Positions 17,015 through 26,517 are shown, counted from the stretch's first letter. The stretch is 39,815 nucleotides of DNA from Clostridia bacterium (GCA_017524165.1 JAFWUH010000045.1:1-39815), one strand, 5' to 3'. A program made the numbers and translations. The notes: generated by a model from the sequence alone, not told the origin.

Positions 17015-17679
17015 AACCGATTTTTCAAGGCGAAGCCTATGATATGATCGCACAGCCAAACGGCATTGTTTTTTCCTATTGCCATGAGGTGGTGGGCGAT
17101 AAAATCAATGTGCACCACAAAATGCTGTCCATTGATTCGGCGCGAATTTCAGATGTGGAAAAAAGCATTTACCAATTAGCCAAATTTGGCAGTAACTATC
17201 GCTCGGTCGTGTCCTGCTGTGATAATTATGTCACGGCACGCGCGCTTTTACTGCAAAACGGCAAGGTCTTTCTTTCCGAGCAAGACGGCGCGGCACGGTT
17301 GTTTGATACCGACGGCACCCCCATTTGGACCGGTACGCTTTCCTACCGCGGCAAGGCGCCGAACGATATTGTGCTCCACCAAAACAGCGTTTGGGCGTGC
17401 TATGCCGAAAGCAACACCCTCCTGCGCTTCCAAACCGCTAATTTTCGCGAAGAGTTGCGCATCGGCGGCAACCGTTCGCCGTTCCAACGCCCGCAAAGTC
17501 TTTATGTATATAACGACAGCGCCATCGTCAGTAACAGCGGCAGTAACAAACTGCTTCGGTTGGATCTCAACCACTATACCGTGACCGATTACCTGGAATT
17601 TGAAGAACCGGTTTACGGTTATACCCGCTCGCAGGATTATGAATTTGTTCTGTTGCAATCGGGAATTTATGTTTTATAA
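17011..17679 (+). CDS. Unknown protein, possible beta-propeller fragment
   Basis: 222 residues, not recognised. No signal peptide or membrane segment. Repeating beta-rich units (ALLLQNGKVFLSEQDGAARL; NDIVLHQNSVWACYAESNTL; SLYVYNDSAIVSNSGSNKLL) about 45 residues apart suggest a small beta-propeller or a part of one. The start overlaps the PLP-lyase stop (ATGA) and a terminator follows, so it is the last gene of the murD operon. Confidence 0.65.
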   Translation: MKPIFQGEAYDMIAQPNGIVFSYCHEVVGDKINVHHKMLSIDSARISDVEKSIYQLAKFGSNYRSVVSCCDNYVTARALLLQNGKVFLSEQDGAARLFDTDGTPIWTGTLSYRGKAPNDIVLHQNSVWACYAESNTLLRFQTANFREELRIGGNRSPFQRPQSLYVYNDSAIVSNSGSNKLLRLDLNHYTVTDYLEFEEPVYGYTRSQDYEFVLLQSGIYVL

Positions 17680-17685
17680 AGGTCG

Positions 17686-17727
17686 AAAAACCCGGCTTAC
17701 TCCAAGCACGAAGTAAGCCGGGTTTTT
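17686..17727. terminator. Bidirectional terminator
   Basis: Perfect 15-bp stem AAAAACCCGGCTTAC (17686-17700) with GTAAGCCGGGTTTTT (17713-17727), 12-nt loop. It separates the murD operon from the convergent DUF3048 gene. Confidence 0.93.
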
Positions 17728-17797
17728 AATCTTTTTCCAAATCCTGCAATGCCGAACGAACAGCGGCAATCACAAAGGCAGAAAATGTTGCCTGTCC

Positions 17798-18844
17798 TTA
17801 TTCCGAAATGATCGGTTGCGAGGTGGTTTGGTCGGCAATGCAGATCCACGATTTTCCGGCGTTTACCTGCAACGGCGAGCCGTCGGTATTTTTAAAGGTA
17901 ATTGCCGAGGAAGCCGCGCCTTTCGACCAAAGAATGGGCGTATAGGTGCCGTTGACCATATAATAGCCGGTGCCGTCCTGCAAGGCGACCTTGCGGTGAT
18001 ATCCGTCCGGATAATCCGAAATCGTCGTTAACAAAACAAAAACATTTTTGACGGTAATCGGGGTATCGGTGCCATAGTCTTTCCGCGCAACGCCGTTGGC
18101 ATAACGGAAATAGCGGGTAGAGGCGGGGTCATACCGCATCTCGGTGGAATACGAATTGGAGAAGTTGACCCGAACGCTGTTACAAATGCCGCCGGGCAGG
18201 GTCAAATCGGTTTCGGCGTCGGCAAAATCCTGCCACATGCCGAAATCACTTTTTTCGGTTTTCCAACCGCCGTCCGAAATGCCTTTCCAGAGCGTTTCGC
18301 CGAAGGTATACAAGGTGTGTTCTTGAGAAAGACCGTTGGAAATCCGTTTGCCGAAGTTCTTTTGCAGCAAATCCACATCGTCCAAATCCTTCAAATGCGG
18401 TTGGGCATAATTGGGGTCTTGTCCGGCGTGAACATAAATGGCATGGTGTCCCATTGCCAAATCAATATACGGATACCGCGCCGAGCGGACAGGTCCGATG
18501 CGGTCGACCGCCGCAACATCCTGAAACACCGCCATCAAGCGGGTGATGCCGCCTTCGACCTCGGTTTCATAAATGAGATCGGCACTATTCAATCCGGATT
18601 GTACCGGTTGGGCAATCGAAATATTATTGACCATGACGGCAACCGGGCGGTTGACCGTGGCGGCCTCGTTGGCAAGCGGCAAGCCGGTCAACGGATTTAA
18701 CGGCACTTTTTTCACCGTCTTCTCTACCGACATGACTTCAGAAGATGTTTCCTCCGGTTCGGATGTTTCCGCCGGCTTTTGACCGCATCCGACCGCGCAA
18801 AAAAGAAGCAGACTAAGCGCTGCCGCTGTAAATCGTTTCAACAT
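17798..18844 (-). CDS. DUF3048 lipoprotein (YerB-like)
   Basis: 348 residues. Lipoprotein signal peptide with lipobox AVGC (Cys20) and a Ser/Glu-rich linker, then a DUF3048 domain: NPLTGLP, RPVAVMVNNISIAQPVQSGL, YETEVEGGITRLMAVF, IGPVRSARYPYIDLA and a C-terminal WSKGAASSAITFKN. The family is common in spore-forming Firmicutes (B. subtilis YerB); function unknown, extracellular and membrane-anchored. ATG 18844 with a GGAGGATT site. A single-gene unit between terminator and own promoter. Confidence 0.9.
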   Translation of the reverse strand: MLKRFTAAALSLLLFCAVGCGQKPAETSEPEETSSEVMSVEKTVKKVPLNPLTGLPLANEAATVNRPVAVMVNNISIAQPVQSGLNSADLIYETEVEGGITRLMAVFQDVAAVDRIGPVRSARYPYIDLAMGHHAIYVHAGQDPNYAQPHLKDLDDVDLLQKNFGKRISNGLSQEHTLYTFGETLWKGISDGGWKTEKSDFGMWQDFADAETDLTLPGGICNSVRVNFSNSYSTEMRYDPASTRYFRYANGVARKDYGTDTPITVKNVFVLLTTISDYPDGYHRKVALQDGTGYYMVNGTYTPILWSKGAASSAITFKNTDGSPLQVNAGKSWICIADQTTSQPIISE

Positions 18845-18877
18845 AACAAAGAATCCTCCAAAAAAGTTGCTGTCAAT

Positions 18878-18906
18878 ATTATATCTTTTCGCCCGGTGTT
18901 TTGCAA
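18878..18906 (-). promoter_or_regulatory. Promoter of DUF3048 gene
   Basis: Minus strand: TTGCAA (18901-18906), 17-bp spacer, TATAAT (18878-18883). Confidence 0.7.
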
Positions 18907-18954
18907 GGGCTAATCAAAATTTTTTGCCACGGCTGTAAAATTTTTCTGTTTTCC

Positions 18955-18982
18955 TTGACAAGAAAATAATATTTGATATAAT
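18955..18982 (+). promoter_or_regulatory. Promoter of DUF1846 gene
   Basis: TTGACA (18955-18960), 16-bp spacer, TATAAT (18977-18982). Divergent to the DUF3048 promoter. Confidence 0.78.
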
Positions 18983-19029
18983 TATTTATTATATTTTGAG
19001 GGATTTTTTGCATGCTGGGGAGGATCATT

Positions 19030-20514
19030 ATGGGGAAAATCGGCTTTGATAACGCGGAATATATTCGACGGCAGTCGGAAAACATCCGTAAAAGAATTGC
19101 CCTGTTCGGCGGAAAGCTTTATCTGGAGTTTGGCGGAAAGTTGTTTGACGACTATCACGCGTCCCGCGTTCTGCCGGGATTTGAGCCCGACGCCAAGGTC
19201 AAAATGCTGTTGCAAATGAAGGACGAGGCGGAAATCGTTATCGTCATCAATGCCGATGCGATTGAAAAGAATAAGCGCCGCGGCGATCTGGGCATTACCT
19301 ACGATCTGGACACCCTGCGCTTGATCGACGCGTTTCGCGGCATCGGTCTGTATGTCGGCAGTGTGGTGATCACCTGCTTTAATAATCAATCGCTTGCCAA
19401 AGCCTTTGAAAAGCGCTTGAAAAATCTCGGCATTAAGGTCTATCGCCATTATAGCATTGAGGACTATCCGAACAATCTGCCGCTGATCGTCAGCGATGAG
19501 GGGTTCGGCAGGAACGACTACATCGAGACCGAACGGCAGTTGGTGGTCGTGACCGCACCCGGACCGGGCAGCGGCAAAATGGCGACCTGCCTGTCCCAGC
19601 TTTATCATGAACATAAACGCGGCGTCCGCGCAGGCTATGCCAAGTTTGAGACCTTCCCCATTTGGAATATTCCGCTGAAGCACCCCGTGAATGTTGCTTA
19701 TGAGGCGGCAACCGCCGACCTCAACGATGTCAATATGATCGATCCTTTTCATTTGGACGCCTACGGCGTGACTTCGGTCAACTACAACCGCGATATCGAG
19801 ATTTTCCCTGTGTTGACCGCGATGCTGGAACGGATCATGGGCTCTTCTCCCTATAAAAGTCCGACCGATATGGGCGTCAATATGGCGGGCTACGGTATTG
19901 TGGACGATGATGTCGTTTGTACCGCCGCCAAGCAGGAAGTCATTCGTCGGTACTACACCGCCCTGTGCGCGGTACGGCAGGGACTCGGCTCTCAAAACGA
20001 GGTTTCGCGGCTGGAACTGCTGATGAATCAGCTGGGCGTTTCCTCCGCCGACCGCCCGGTGGTCGGCGCCGCCTTGCAACGCGCCGAGGAAACCGGTGCG
20101 CCCGCGACAGCCATTCAGATGGAAGACGGACGCATTATCACCGGCAAAACCTCTTCGTTGTTGGGTCCGTCGGCGGCGATGTTGTTGAACATTTTAAAGA
20201 CCTTGGCGAGCATTCCGGACGAGATCATGTTGCTCTCCCCGTCTATTATTGAACCCATTCAGCGCATGAAAACCGAGTTTTTAGGCAACAATAACCCTCG
20301 TCTGCACACCGATGAAGTTTTGATTGCGTTGTCCATCTGTGCCGCCACCGATGAAAACGCCCGTCTGGCGTTGGAACAGATCCCGCGTTTATCCGGGTTG
20401 GAAGCCCATTCCAGCGTGATCCTTTCGGGCGTTGACGAACAGACCTTCCGTAAATTGGGTGTGAACATCACCTTTGAACCGAAGTACCAAACAAAAAAAC
20501 TGTTCCACCGCTGA
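19030..20514 (+). CDS. DUF1846 domain-containing protein
   Basis: 494 residues. Recognised as DUF1846, a conserved Firmicutes/Actinobacteria cytoplasmic family with solved structures but no settled function. Segments: IGFDNAEYIRRQSENIRKRI at the start, LYLEFGGKLFDDYHASRVLP, VIVINADAIEKNK, VVTAPGPGSGKMATCLSQLY (nucleotide-binding-like, near 183-202), PIWNIPLKHPVN. ATG 19030 is preferred over 19012 because GGGGAGG lies 6 bp upstream. It ends exactly where tspO ends on the other strand. Confidence 0.88.
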   Translation: MGKIGFDNAEYIRRQSENIRKRIALFGGKLYLEFGGKLFDDYHASRVLPGFEPDAKVKMLLQMKDEAEIVIVINADAIEKNKRRGDLGITYDLDTLRLIDAFRGIGLYVGSVVITCFNNQSLAKAFEKRLKNLGIKVYRHYSIEDYPNNLPLIVSDEGFGRNDYIETERQLVVVTAPGPGSGKMATCLSQLYHEHKRGVRAGYAKFETFPIWNIPLKHPVNVAYEAATADLNDVNMIDPFHLDAYGVTSVNYNRDIEIFPVLTAMLERIMGSSPYKSPTDMGVNMAGYGIVDDDVVCTAAKQEVIRRYYTALCAVRQGLGSQNEVSRLELLMNQLGVSSADRPVVGAALQRAEETGAPATAIQMEDGRIITGKTSSLLGPSAAMLLNILKTLASIPDEIMLLSPSIIEPIQRMKTEFLGNNNPRLHTDEVLIALSICAATDENARLALEQIPRLSGLEAHSSVILSGVDEQTFRKLGVNITFEPKYQTKKLFHR

Positions 20515-20988
20515 TCAGTTCAACTGCCATACGCCGAGATTCAAATATCCCGCAAGCGACAGCCACAGCAGATACGGCACCAGCAACGCCGCGGCAGGTT
20601 TGGATATTTTGCCGAACAGCAGAACGGTTACGGCAACGGCGATCCATAATGCCAACAACAGCAGGAAGGAAGCAAAGTAGGCTTTCAGATTAAAGAAAAC
20701 CAACGGCCACAGAAAATTCAGCACTAATTGAACGGCATAGGCTGTTTGCGCGTGCTGTTTTTGTTGAAGCGGCGCCTTTGCTTCCGCGACCAGATAGGAA
20801 GCCACGCCCATCAGCAGATAAATCACCGTCCAAACCACCCCGAACACCCACGGCGGCGGGGTCAGCGGCGGTTTTTCCACCGCATCGGCAAAATAGGTCA
20901 TGCCGTTTCGGGTCAGTAGGGTCGCGATCCCGCCGACCGCCAGGGGCAGTGCCAGCTGAAGAAGCAACCGTTTTAAATAGATTTTCAC
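20515..20988 (-). CDS. tspO: TspO/MBR family membrane protein
   Basis: 157 residues, five predicted membrane helices. Conserved PPLTPPPWVFGVVWTVIYLL (40-59) and the Trp/Asn-rich helix LNFLWPLVFF are family hallmarks. TspO binds tetrapyrroles and may help in their degradation or transport. Start GTG 20988 after AGGTGA; a -10 TATAAT (complement of 21009-21014) lies just upstream with no good -35. Its stop abuts the DUF1846 stop with no spacer, so no separate terminator can be seen for either gene. Confidence 0.93.
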   Translation of the reverse strand: MKIYLKRLLLQLALPLAVGGIATLLTRNGMTYFADAVEKPPLTPPPWVFGVVWTVIYLLMGVASYLVAEAKAPLQQKQHAQTAYAVQLVLNFLWPLVFFNLKAYFASFLLLLALWIAVAVTVLLFGKISKPAAALLVPYLLWLSLAGYLNLGVWQLN

Positions 20989-21062
20989 CGATCATCACCT
21001 CTTTTTCCATTATATGAGAACGGCGCTCTTTTCATGCGACATCAAAGCCGGAAAAAATATAG

Positions 21063-21091
21063 TAGACTTTTCAAAAAAATTGTTATATAAT
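21063..21091 (+). promoter_or_regulatory. Promoter of PrsA/SurA-like gene
   Basis: TAGACT (21063-21068), 17-bp spacer, TATAAT (21086-21091). Confidence 0.6.
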
Positions 21092-21142
21092 TTATTTGTT
21101 GTAATTTTAGCGTACCATGCACGCTTTTACGGAGGAAAAATC

Positions 21143-22240
21143 ATGAAGATGTTAAAAAGAATTTCTGCAATTTTGTTGGTAGGAATGTTTCTGTTTTCTG
21201 TGGCAGGCTGTCACCCGAAGGACGAAATCGCCGTGACCGTCGGCAACGAGAAGTTTACTTCCGCCTACTATATGTGCTCGCTGATCTATGCCGATATGGA
21301 AGCCCGTCAAAAGGTCGATGAAGCCAAAGCCGACGACGAAAACGCCGACGCGGCAGAAACCGATTACTATGCTGAAAAAATTGATAAGACCGACTTTTCC
21401 AAATGGGTGAAAAACCGGGCGTTGGAAATGTTGAAGGAAATCGCCGCCTATAAAACCAAATGCAGTGAGGAAAAGTTAACGCTTTCGGAGGAAGAAAAGA
21501 ACAACGCCGAGATGTATGCCTCCTATTATTGGTCGAATTACGGCTATGCGCAGTTGTTTGAGCCTAACGGCGTCAGCGAAGCCACTTTTAAAAAGTATAT
21601 GACAGACGCTTCCTACGCGAACCTTTATTTTGATCACTTGTACGGCAAAGAGGGCACCAAGGCGCTTTCTGACGAAACCGTTGCGCAAACCATGCAGGAA
21701 AAGTTTTTGTTAGCCAATCAGTTGGAAGTAACCTTCTCGGAAGAAACCGACGAGGAAAAAGCCGCCAAGAAGGCTCAATTGGACGGTTATGTTACCGCGT
21801 TGCAAAAGGGCACCCGTACCTTTGAAGAAATTTATCACGAGTTTAACGGCAACGAGCATCAGGAGGACGCCGAAGCTGAAACCGAAGCGGATGACGGCAC
21901 CCTCAAGCCAATCAATGAACACGCCGCCGTTTTGGGCGCCGAGGATACTTCCTATGCTTCGGAAAACTTTGAAACCGCCAAAGCCATGGCAGTCGGTGAA
22001 GTGAAACTGATCGAAAAAGCAGACAACGCCGGTTACACGCTGGTAGTCAAGCTTGATCTTGCCGCCGATCCCTATTATGTAGATCAGCTCGATTCGGCAG
22101 TTCGTCACCTGATTGCCGATGAAGCATACGAAAAAGATATGCAGGATTTTGCCAAAACCTTAAAATTCTCCGCCAAAAAATCCGCGATCGACCAGTTTAA
22201 AGTAAAGAAAATCGTTTATCCGACCGCCAACGGGCAGTAA
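21143..22240 (+). CDS. Lipoprotein, PrsA/SurA-like foldase
   Basis: 365 residues. Lipoprotein signal peptide with lipobox SVAGC (Cys23), then VTVGNEKFTSAYYMCSLIYA and a long helical region like the SurA/PrsA chaperone N-domain; helices continue to the end (VRHLIADEAYEKDMQDFAK). Acidic linkers (KADDENADAAETD; EDAEAETEADDG) are present. The middle (VTALQKGTRTFEEIYHEFNG) recalls a parvulin-type domain without obvious catalytic residues. I infer an extracytoplasmic folding helper. ATG 21143 follows GGAGG at 7 bp; the upstream extension from 21014 has no site. Confidence 0.7.
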   Translation: MKMLKRISAILLVGMFLFSVAGCHPKDEIAVTVGNEKFTSAYYMCSLIYADMEARQKVDEAKADDENADAAETDYYAEKIDKTDFSKWVKNRALEMLKEIAAYKTKCSEEKLTLSEEEKNNAEMYASYYWSNYGYAQLFEPNGVSEATFKKYMTDASYANLYFDHLYGKEGTKALSDETVAQTMQEKFLLANQLEVTFSEETDEEKAAKKAQLDGYVTALQKGTRTFEEIYHEFNGNEHQEDAEAETEADDGTLKPINEHAAVLGAEDTSYASENFETAKAMAVGEVKLIEKADNAGYTLVVKLDLAADPYYVDQLDSAVRHLIADEAYEKDMQDFAKTLKFSAKKSAIDQFKVKKIVYPTANGQ

Positions 22241-22252
22241 AAACGATCCACC

Positions 22253-22287
22253 CGGCCGAGGGCATCCAACCGCCTTCGGCCGTTTTT
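22253..22287 (+). terminator. Terminator between PrsA-like gene and metY
   Basis: Stem CGGCCGA (22253-22259) with TCGGCCG (22276-22282) followed by five Ts. The stem is shorter and less perfect than others in the window, and no promoter is visible between it and metY, so some read-through is possible. Confidence 0.65.
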
Positions 22288-22308
22288 CACAGAAAGGAAC
22301 CTGATAAA

Positions 22309-23601
22309 ATGAAAAACGCAAAAATTGAAACCAAATGTGTGCAGGGCGGCTACCGTCCGAAAAACGGCGAACCGCGTGAAGTTCCGATTTACCAAAGCAC
22401 AACTTTTAAATATGATACCAGTGAAGATATGGGGAAATTGTTTGATTTGGAGGCAAGCGGCTATTTCTACACCCGTCTGCAAAATCCGACCAACGATCTG
22501 GTTGCCGCCAAAATCTGCGAATTAGAGGGCGGAACCGCCGCGATGTTGACCTCGTCGGGTCAGGCGGCATCCTTCTTTGCCGTATTCAACATCTGCTCAT
22601 GCGGCGACCATGTTGTTTCCTCTTCCTCGATTTACGGCGGCACCTATAATTTGTTTGCCGTGACCATGAAGCGTATGGGTATTGATTTTACCTTTGTGGC
22701 ACCCGACTGCACCGAAGAAGAGTTGGCGGCGGCATTCCGTCCGAACACCAAAGCTGTTTTCGGTGAGACCATCGCCAATCCGGCATTGACCGTTTTGGAT
22801 ATTGAAAAATTTGCCCGTGCCGCTCATGCACACGGTGTACCGTTAATCGTGGACAATACCTTTGCCACGCCGGTAAACTGCCGCCCGTTTGAATGGGGTG
22901 CCGATATTGTCACCCATTCCACCACCAAATATATGGACGGTCACGGCGCCGCCGTCGGCGGATGCATTGTCGACTCCGGCCGTTTCGACTGGATGGCGCA
23001 TGCCGAAAAATTTCCCGGTCTTTGCACGCCGGACGAAAGCTATCACGGTATTGTTTACGCCGAGCGTTTTGGCAAAGAGGGCGCCTTTATCACCAAAGCC
23101 ACCGCACAGTTGATGCGTGATTTCGGCTCGATCCAGGCTCCGCAGAACGCCTTTATTCTAAACCTTGGTTTGGAAAGTCTGCATGTTCGGATGCGCCGGC
23201 ATTGCGAAAACGCTTTGGCAGTCGCCTCCTACTTGCAGCGCGAAGACCGTGTAAGCTGGGTGACCTATCCGTCTCTGCCCGGCGACCGTTACTATGAAAC
23301 CGCACAAAAGTATCTGCCGGGCGGCAGCTGCGGCGTGGTCAGTTTCGGCATAAAGGGCGGCCGAAAAGCCGCTGAAAACTTCATGAAACACTTGAAGATC
23401 GCCTCCATTGCGACCCATGTCGCCGACGCGCGCACCTGCTGTCTGCATCCGGCAAGCGCCACCCACCGTCAGATGAATGACGCGGAATTGGCGGCGGCGG
23501 GTGTTTCGCCTGATTTGATCCGGTTCTCCTGCGGACTGGAAAACAGCGAAGATTTAATTGCGGATATCAAGCAGGCGTTAGACGCCGCCTTTGCGGAGTA
23601 A
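22309..23601 (+). CDS. metY: O-acetylhomoserine sulfhydrylase
   Basis: 430 residues, PLP enzyme of the Cys/Met metabolism family. Converts O-acetylhomoserine and sulfide (or methanethiol) to homocysteine (or methionine) plus acetate. Features: [10 protein letters not shown] (54-63), SSGQAA (82-87), VDNTFATP (181-188) and the PLP lysine in [11 protein letters not shown] (Lys207). The length and the long VGGCIVDSG insert fit MetY rather than MetB/MetC. It is 5 bp before metA, which makes its substrate. No SAM riboswitch or T-box was seen in the 68-bp upstream gap. Confidence 0.93.
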   Translation: MKNAKIETKCVQGGYRPKNGEPREVPIYQSTTFKYDTSEDMGKLFDLEASGYFYTRLQNPTNDLVAAKICELEGGTAAMLTSSGQAASFFAVFNICSCGDHVVSSSSIYGGTYNLFAVTMKRMGIDFTFVAPDCTEEELAAAFRPNTKAVFGETIANPALTVLDIEKFARAAHAHGVPLIVDNTFATPVNCRPFEWGADIVTHSTTKYMDGHGAAVGGCIVDSGRFDWMAHAEKFPGLCTPDESYHGIVYAERFGKEGAFITKATAQLMRDFGSIQAPQNAFILNLGLESLHVRMRRHCENALAVASYLQREDRVSWVTYPSLPGDRYYETAQKYLPGGSCGVVSFGIKGGRKAAENFMKHLKIASIATHVADARTCCLHPASATHRQMNDAELAAAGVSPDLIRFSCGLENSEDLIADIKQALDAAFAE

Positions 23602-23606
23602 TTTCG

Positions 23607-24524
23607 ATGCCCATTCGCATTCCGAACGATCTTCCGGCCGTTAAGATTCTGTCGGGCGAAAATATTTTCGTCATGACCGAAAAGCGTGCCATTACGCAGG
23701 ATATACGGCCGCTGAAAATTCTGCTTTTGAACTTAATGCCCAAGAAGATCGAAACCGAAACCCAACTTTCGCGCCTGCTCGGCAACTCGCCGTTGCAGGT
23801 CGATTTGGAGCTGATCCACACCAAAAGTCACAAATCCAAAAACACCTCGGAGGAACATCTGCTCGCCTTTTACAAAACCTTTGACGATGTGAAGGATCGC
23901 AACTTTGACGGCATGATCATTACCGGCGCGCCGGTGGAGCTGATGCCGTTTGAAGAGGTGGAATATTGGGAAGAACTGTGCAAAATCATGGAGTGGAGTA
24001 AAACCCATGTGCACAGCACCTTTCATATTTGTTGGGGTGCCCAGGCGGCGCTGTACTACCATTACGGGATCCGGAAATATCCGTTGGAGCAAAAGCTGTT
24101 CGGCATTTTTAAGCATCGTATCGACTATAAACGGTCGATTTTGTTCCGCGGTTTTGACGAAGAGTTTTTGGTGCCGCATTCCCGGCATACCACCGTTTTG
24201 CGGGAGGATATTGAGCAACACCCCGAACTGCGCGTCTTGTCCTCCTCGGAAGAAGCCGGCGTTTTTGTGGTCTCCACCCGCGGCGGCCGTCAATTCTTTG
24301 TGACCGGCCATGCCGAGTATGAAGCCGGAACTTTGCGGGAGGAATATCTGCGCGATGTGGCAGAGGGAAAATCCATTCAACTGCCGAAAAACTATTTTCC
24401 GGATGACGACCCTAAAAAGCGCCCCCGAAATATGTGGCGTGCGCATGCCAATCTGCTTTATTCCAACTGGTTAAACTACTTTGTTTATCAAACAACGCCC
24501 TATGATATTACCGAGATCAAATGA
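23607..24524 (+). CDS. metA: Homoserine O-acetyltransferase (MetA family)
   Basis: 305 residues. Acylates homoserine as the entry step to methionine. Catalytic Cys142 in HICWGAQA, the lysine pair in MPKK (46-47), and His in VTGHAEYE are present. The residue that sets acyl-CoA choice is Glu111 (GAPVEL); Glu predicts acetyl-CoA, whereas Gly as in E. coli predicts succinyl-CoA. This agrees with the adjacent metY. A strong terminator follows. Confidence 0.94.
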   Translation: MPIRIPNDLPAVKILSGENIFVMTEKRAITQDIRPLKILLLNLMPKKIETETQLSRLLGNSPLQVDLELIHTKSHKSKNTSEEHLLAFYKTFDDVKDRNFDGMIITGAPVELMPFEEVEYWEELCKIMEWSKTHVHSTFHICWGAQAALYYHYGIRKYPLEQKLFGIFKHRIDYKRSILFRGFDEEFLVPHSRHTTVLREDIEQHPELRVLSSSEEAGVFVVSTRGGRQFFVTGHAEYEAGTLREEYLRDVAEGKSIQLPKNYFPDDDPKKRPRNMWRAHANLLYSNWLNYFVYQTTPYDITEIK

Positions 24525-24531
24525 TCGCCAC

Positions 24532-24567
24532 GGATCGCCGGAGGAGCCCGGCGATCCGATTTTTTTG
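24532..24567 (+). terminator. Terminator after metA
   Basis: Perfect 11-bp stem CGGATCGCCGG (24532-24542) with CCGGCGATCCG (24549-24559), then A and seven Ts. Confidence 0.93.
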
Positions 24568-24626
24568 CAAAACGATGAAGAAAAGATGAAATACATCCGG
24601 AATTTTGTACAAAACACAACTTTTTC

Positions 24627-24655
24627 TTGACAGAATAGGCAAAAAGTGATATGAT
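24627..24655 (+). promoter_or_regulatory. Promoter of rny
   Basis: Perfect -35 TTGACA (24627-24632), 17-bp spacer, TATGAT (24650-24655). It lies about 300 bp before the rny start. Confidence 0.75.
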
Positions 24656-24661
24656 AAAACA

Positions 24662-24953
24662 CAACATGAACCTTTGCAACCGCACGGTGCACGGTTTATT
24701 TCACAATAAAAAGATTGCATTTTCCGACTTTTAAAAAGATTCTTTAAATAGATGGTTTTTATTGTTTTTAAAATGATTTCCCGTTTTGGGGTGTATTGTA
24801 TGCTTTTGACGGGGGTTTATTGTGTAATTCCGCGGCCGTGTTGTGCCCTTTGGCGCAGTGCGGTTTTTATTTTTGGTTCATTCGGGGGAGGAAAACGGCA
24901 GTCCCCGAAGCAGTTGTTTTTTGTGTTGCCGTGTAGATAAAGGAGGATAGAAT
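24662..24953 (+). promoter_or_regulatory. rny: Long untranslated leader of rny
   Basis: About 290 nt with no credible gene lie between the promoter and the rny ATG. The first 200 nt are T-rich. The last 75 nt contain two interleaved pairings: TTCGGGG (24881-24887) with CCCCGAA (24903-24909), and ACGGCA (24895-24900) with TGCCGT (24927-24932). Their order is that of an H-type pseudoknot, ending 8 nt before the AAGGAGG ribosome binding site (24940-24946). This could be a translational control element, or a site for RNase Y self-regulation. It matches no riboswitch I can name. Confidence 0.45.
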
Positions 24954-26504
24954 ATGCCCACTCTTGCTTACATTCTTTTCGGCGTGATTGCCGTTTTGTT
25001 CTGTATTGCCGGTTTTGTTTTGGGCACCGTGGTCCGTCGAAAATCAGACGAACGCACCATCGGTTCCGCCAAAGAAGAAGCCCGCAGAATCTTAAGCGAA
25101 GCAATGAAAACCGCCGAAACCAAGAAAAAAGAGGCTCTGTTAGAAGCTAAAGATGAAATCCATCAGCTTCGGTCAGAGACAGAAAAAGACCTGCGCGAAC
25201 GCCGCAGCGACGTTCAGCGTCAGGAACACCGTTTACAACAAAAAGAAGAATCCCTGGACAAAAAAATTGAAAATTTGGAAGCCAAGGAAGAGAAGCTTGC
25301 CGCGCGTGCCAAACAGATCGACGAGCGTCTGGCAGAATGCGACGCATTGAAGCGCAGTCAGTTGGAAATGCTGGAGAAGATCTCGGCGCTTTCCAAAGAG
25401 CAGGCGCGTGCCGAATTACTGCAGATCCTGGACGGCGAGCTTGTGCATGAAAAAGCCGCCAAAATTTTGCAGTACGAACGCGAAATCAAGGACCAAGCCG
25501 ACGAAAAGGCACGGGATATTGTGGCGCAGGCCATTCAGCGTTGCGCCGCCGATCATTCTTCCGAAATGACCGTTTCGGTGGTTGCCCTGCCAAACGATGA
25601 GATGAAGGGTCGCATTATCGGCCGTGAGGGACGCAATATCCGCGCCATCGAGAACGCGACCGGCGTCGATTTGATCATCGACGATACGCCGGAAGCCATT
25701 ACGGTATCCAGTTTTGAGCCGATTCGCCGTGAAATCGCCCGCGTTACCTTGGAAAAATTGATTTTGGACGGACGGATCCACCCGGCAAGAATCGAGGAAA
25801 CGGTCGCCAAAGCCACCGCCGAGGTGGATGCCGTTATCAAAAAGGAAGGCGAACAAGCGATGTTGGATGCCGGTGTGCATAACCTGCATCCCGAACTTGT
25901 CAAACTGCTTGGCCGTCTGCATTTCCGTACCAGTTACGGACAAAATGTGCTGAACCACTCGTTGGAGGTCTGCTATATTGCCGGGCTGTTGGCTGCCGAA
26001 TTGGGCGCCGATGTAACCTTGGCAAAACGCGCCGGTTTGTTGCATGATATCGGCAAAGCTATTGACCACGAGCAGGAAGGCTCTCACATTCAGCTGGGCG
26101 TCGAGGTTGCCAAAAAGTACAAAGAAAGCGAACAGGTCATTCACGCCATTCACGCACACCACGGTGAAATCGAAGCCAAGACGGTTGTCGCCTTTATCGT
26201 ACAAGCCGCCGACGCTATTTCCGCGGCGCGTCCGGGTGCCCGTCGGGAAAACATTGAAAACTATATTAAACGGTTGGAAAAATTGGAGGAGATCGCCAAT
26301 TCCTTTAAAGGTGTTGACGCTTCCTTTGCCATTCAAGCCGGCCGCGAGATTCGTATTTTGGTGAAACCCGAAGCGGTCAGCGACGATGAAATGGTCATCG
26401 TCGCCCACGAAATCGCGCAGCGCATTGAGAACGAATTAGAATATCCGGGTCAAATCAAGATCAACCTGATCCGCGAAAACCGCGTGATTGATTACGCGAA
26501 ATAA
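24954..26504 (+). CDS. rny: Ribonuclease Y
   Basis: 516 residues. Membrane-anchored endoribonuclease that starts mRNA decay in Firmicutes. One N-terminal membrane helix (about 5-27), a long charged coiled coil (about 35-190), a KH RNA-binding domain with IIGREGRN (221-228), and an HD catalytic domain with [10 protein letters not shown] (362-371; His364, Asp365) and [11 protein letters not shown]. Length and order are typical. AAGGAGG precedes ATG 24954. A long leader precedes it and a strong terminator follows, so it is a single-gene unit. Confidence 0.97.
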   Translation: MPTLAYILFGVIAVLFCIAGFVLGTVVRRKSDERTIGSAKEEARRILSEAMKTAETKKKEALLEAKDEIHQLRSETEKDLRERRSDVQRQEHRLQQKEESLDKKIENLEAKEEKLAARAKQIDERLAECDALKRSQLEMLEKISALSKEQARAELLQILDGELVHEKAAKILQYEREIKDQADEKARDIVAQAIQRCAADHSSEMTVSVVALPNDEMKGRIIGREGRNIRAIENATGVDLIIDDTPEAITVSSFEPIRREIARVTLEKLILDGRIHPARIEETVAKATAEVDAVIKKEGEQAMLDAGVHNLHPELVKLLGRLHFRTSYGQNVLNHSLEVCYIAGLLAAELGADVTLAKRAGLLHDIGKAIDHEQEGSHIQLGVEVAKKYKESEQVIHAIHAHHGEIEAKTVVAFIVQAADAISAARPGARRENIENYIKRLEKLEEIANSFKGVDASFAIQAGREIRILVKPEAVSDDEMVIVAHEIAQRIENELEYPGQIKINLIRENRVIDYAK

Positions 26505-26517
26505 CAAAAAAGAAACG

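Noticed and set aside
18982-20079. 365-residue open frame on the minus strand
   Set aside because: Antisense to the well-supported DUF1846 gene; His/Asp/Arg-rich composition typical of a reverse-strand shadow, no ribosome binding site.
22241-22308. SAM riboswitch or T-box ahead of metY-metA
   Set aside because: The gap is only 68 bp and holds a terminator-like hairpin and the ribosome binding site; no room for or sign of the conserved cores.
24752-24940. 62-codon frame in the rny leader, considered as a leader peptide
   Set aside because: No ribosome binding site before its ATG and unlikely amino-acid mix; the stretch is better explained as untranslated leader.
25416-26408. 330-residue open frame on the minus strand
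   Set aside because: Antisense to rny across the KH and HD domains; Gly/Asn/Phe-rich shadow composition and no family features.
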